A stretch of DNA of 64,000 bases, taken from assembly GCA_964447405.1 (NCBI GenBank), contig CAYUSP010000005.1, positions 62,001 to 126,000 on the forward strand, given 5' to 3'. Made by a program: the position numbers and the translations under genes. Shown in pieces: positions 62,525-64,000 of this stretch (its first letter is position 1; the number at the start of each line of letters is the position of its first letter). The notes below the pieces were generated by a model, which worked only from the letters and a program-made list of their open reading frames with translations, had not been told where the DNA came from and did not search any database. This stretch comes from JALNZF01 sp964447405 (GTDB taxonomy: Bacteria; Nitrospirota; UBA9217).

Positions 62525-63202
62525 TCAAAACTGATAGAGAACCGAGATCTTGGCTCGTTCATCTACTCTGTTGCTGTTCTCCGATACCACCTCAACTCCG
62601 TAAAGATACGAAATAGGGGTCACAGCGACTAGTCCCGTGTTCGATGTGGCAACTGAACCAGTGAGGTTCCCCGTCTCTGCCACGGTGTTGCCAACTGTTG
62701 TTGCTACTATCTTTGCATATACTCGATATGTTCCAAGATCTACACGCATATCATAGCTTGTTGCGTCGGTGGGAGTGATACTTAATGATCTGTTACAGTT
62801 CGCATTCCATGACGCTGATTGCGACATTAGCTTGGCATTCAGCCCACTGCCCGTACTTCCTGAGCAAAGCATCGGTGTCGTGATGGCAAAATTACTCAAA
62901 TTGGCACTACCGATAAGAGTGGTATCTCCTCTGGCTGAAATTAACTGGCAAATTACATTTCCACCGCCTATACCTGCCTCAAGCGCTGTTTTATATCTTT
63001 TCTGGAGTCCTGAAGACTGCGTTCCCGTGGTGATCAGGTATATCATTGCCGTTACGAGTGTGAGTGCAACTGCCGACAGCACCAGTACCACGACAAGGAC
63101 AATGCCTTTTTCCGACCGAATACTGTATCCAGCAGTTAATGCATTCTCAGACTGACGTATGTTCCCATCTCTTGACCGTTGTGTTCTGCGATCTATCATC
63201 AT
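62525..63202 (-). CDS. PilX-type minor pilin assembly protein
   Basis: 225 residues. The N-terminal SEKGIVLVVVLVLSAVALTLVTAMI is a PilX-N-like helix with the peptidase site region GIVLVVVL and the typical ALEAGIGGGN follow-up. The C-terminal part is Ser/Thr-rich and ends RAKISVLYQF. ATG 63202 or 63199 after GAGGGAA. It follows a PilW-like gene by 11 bp. Confidence 0.8.
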   Translation of the reverse strand: MMIDRRTQRSRDGNIRQSENALTAGYSIRSEKGIVLVVVLVLSAVALTLVTAMIYLITTGTQSSGLQKRYKTALEAGIGGGNVICQLISARGDTTLIGSANLSNFAITTPMLCSGSTGSGLNAKLMSQSASWNANCNRSLSITPTDATSYDMRVDLGTYRVYAKIVATTVGNTVAETGNLTGSVATSNTGLVAVTPISYLYGVEVVSENSNRVDERAKISVLYQF

Positions 63203-63213
63203 TTCCCTCGTAC

Positions 63214-64000
63214 TTACCTAAGGCCATTCGGTCTAACTATCAATGTATAAAGCTTCCAACGATAATTCTGATAATTTGGTATTAGAGCAAGGTTGTAAAT
63301 CCTCCCACCCCCAACAGGTCCGACACGATAGACATTGCCGGGATAGGTACCATCGAAGCTCCTGTCTCGCTCTCCTTCTTGCGCCAATATGTACACTTGA
63401 ATCTCTTTCAACTGGTCACGCACAATCTGTGCAGAAGCCGCTCCGACGAGTCCGTCACTTTGTGTATAAGGCGGACCGGTTCCCCCAGTATCAAGAAGCG
63501 TAACAACCTGCATGTCTGCAACACAATCGAGCAGCGGTAAAATTTCGGTAAATGCACCACTTCGTATGTTTACGATAGCCTTAACGAGAGTCCCTGTTCC
63601 CGTCGCGCATCTTCCCGGATTTGCAACCCTTGTTGTGGTCACGAAATAATCAGCCCTGTTAAACGGCATCCGCAAGGGAGTCGCATTAGCATCATCCAGG
63701 CCATAGATTATCCTGGTTTCGCTCGGGTCAGCATAAGGAGCTACACCGCCCACCGTTGTAAAAAAGCTGCCCCCGAATACAACGAGTGTCCTGCTGTTAT
63801 TAACATTTGTACCTGGTGATATCACGATCACTCGCTCATTGTTGCCAGCAGCAAAATTCTCGTTTCCACTGGTATTCCAAATTGTGGTTGTGCCATCGGT
63901 GAACAGGTAATTCCACTTTGTGTTGGCTTCATTAGTCGCAAGGTTGGCGGCTTTCAGAACAAGATAATCAGAGCCGTTAACGTTCCCCAATGTACCAGAA
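63214..64000 (-). CDS. PilW-like pilus assembly protein, 5' end outside window
   Basis: Partial: the visible 261 codons are the C-terminal part; the frame is open through base 64000 (reading SGTLGNVNGSDYLVLK). The text SDYLVLKAANLATNEANTKW and RDQLKEIQVYILAQEGERD with a final YTLIVRPNGLR fits PilW-type pilin-like proteins. The start codon and prepilin site are outside the window. Confidence 0.7.
   Translation of the reverse strand, partial: SGTLGNVNGSDYLVLKAANLATNEANTKWNYLFTDGTTTIWNTSGNENFAAGNNERVIVISPGTNVNNSRTLVVFGGSFFTTVGGVAPYADPSETRIIYGLDDANATPLRMPFNRADYFVTTTRVANPGRCATGTGTLVKAIVNIRSGAFTEILPLLDCVADMQVVTLLDTGGTGPPYTQSDGLVGAASAQIVRDQLKEIQVYILAQEGERDRSFDGTYPGNVYRVGPVGGGRIYNLALIPNYQNYRWKLYTLIVRPNGLR

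Noticed and set aside
1..64000. tRNA or rRNA genes
   Set aside because: No cloverleaf, CCA-ended or rRNA-like conserved text was found by eye on either strand.

Overview
The window reads as chromosome of a Gram-negative, anaerobe-type bacterium. Envelope genes (a GT9 LPS heptosyltransferase, the heptose-1-P adenylyltransferase domain RfaE2, a FadL-type porin, Mla lipid transport), type IV pseudopilins, many secreted beta-propeller lipoproteins and a huge CxxCH/CxxxxCH cytochrome resemble Nitrospirota (Thermodesulfovibrionia) or Geobacter-like Desulfobacterota. That is an inference from gene types; no rRNA is present. Ordinary housekeeping genes alternate with long repetitive secreted-protein genes.

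Layout. 0-12 kb: tgt (cut by the window edge), argS, a DUF151 nuclease, ubiX, an MFS transporter, a GT9 transferase, a TPR protein, a FadL-like porin, a lysine-tailed EF-Tu-domain-2 protein and hflX. 12.1-20 kb: a 2360-residue protein with 50 possible haem motifs followed by a calcium-type linker and seven RCC1 repeats. It lies between two 75-bp direct repeats, each carrying the end of hflX joined to the end of a PilZ gene, so it looks inserted at that junction. 20-30 kb: PilZ pseudo-receiver gene, a small lipoprotein/membrane pair, and four tandem paralogous lipoproteins each with eight propeller blades. 30-38 kb: pmbA/tldE, queD and fabF (divergent), small lipoproteins, rfaE2, nitroreductase, a 14-repeat lipoprotein. 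38-48 kb: a RAYT transposase element that has cut off a fumarase beta gene, an Rhs protein with a small membrane protein behind it, a 19-cysteine secreted protein and a large FN3/InlB-repeat protein. 48-58 kb: metallopeptidase, eno, phosphohexomutase, then a probable operon rsbU-rsbW-STAS-mlaE-mlaF-mlaD-hisS-phosphoesterase. 58-64 kb: a candidate small RNA, a LuxR regulator, maf and a pseudopilin operon running off the end.

Two themes recur. First, several housekeeping genes (queD, fabF, rfaE2, rsbU-like, perhaps the phosphohexomutase) have a good sigma70 promoter whose -10 box lies only 5-9 nt before the start codon and lack a Shine-Dalgarno sequence, so they are probably translated from leaderless mRNAs; other genes have strong Shine-Dalgarno sites. 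Second, much of the window encodes exported repeat proteins (propellers, Ig/FN3/InlB modules, YD repeats) near an electron-transfer giant and pseudopilins, which suggests heavy investment in the cell surface.

All calls come from reading sequence and motifs by eye; no database search was run.
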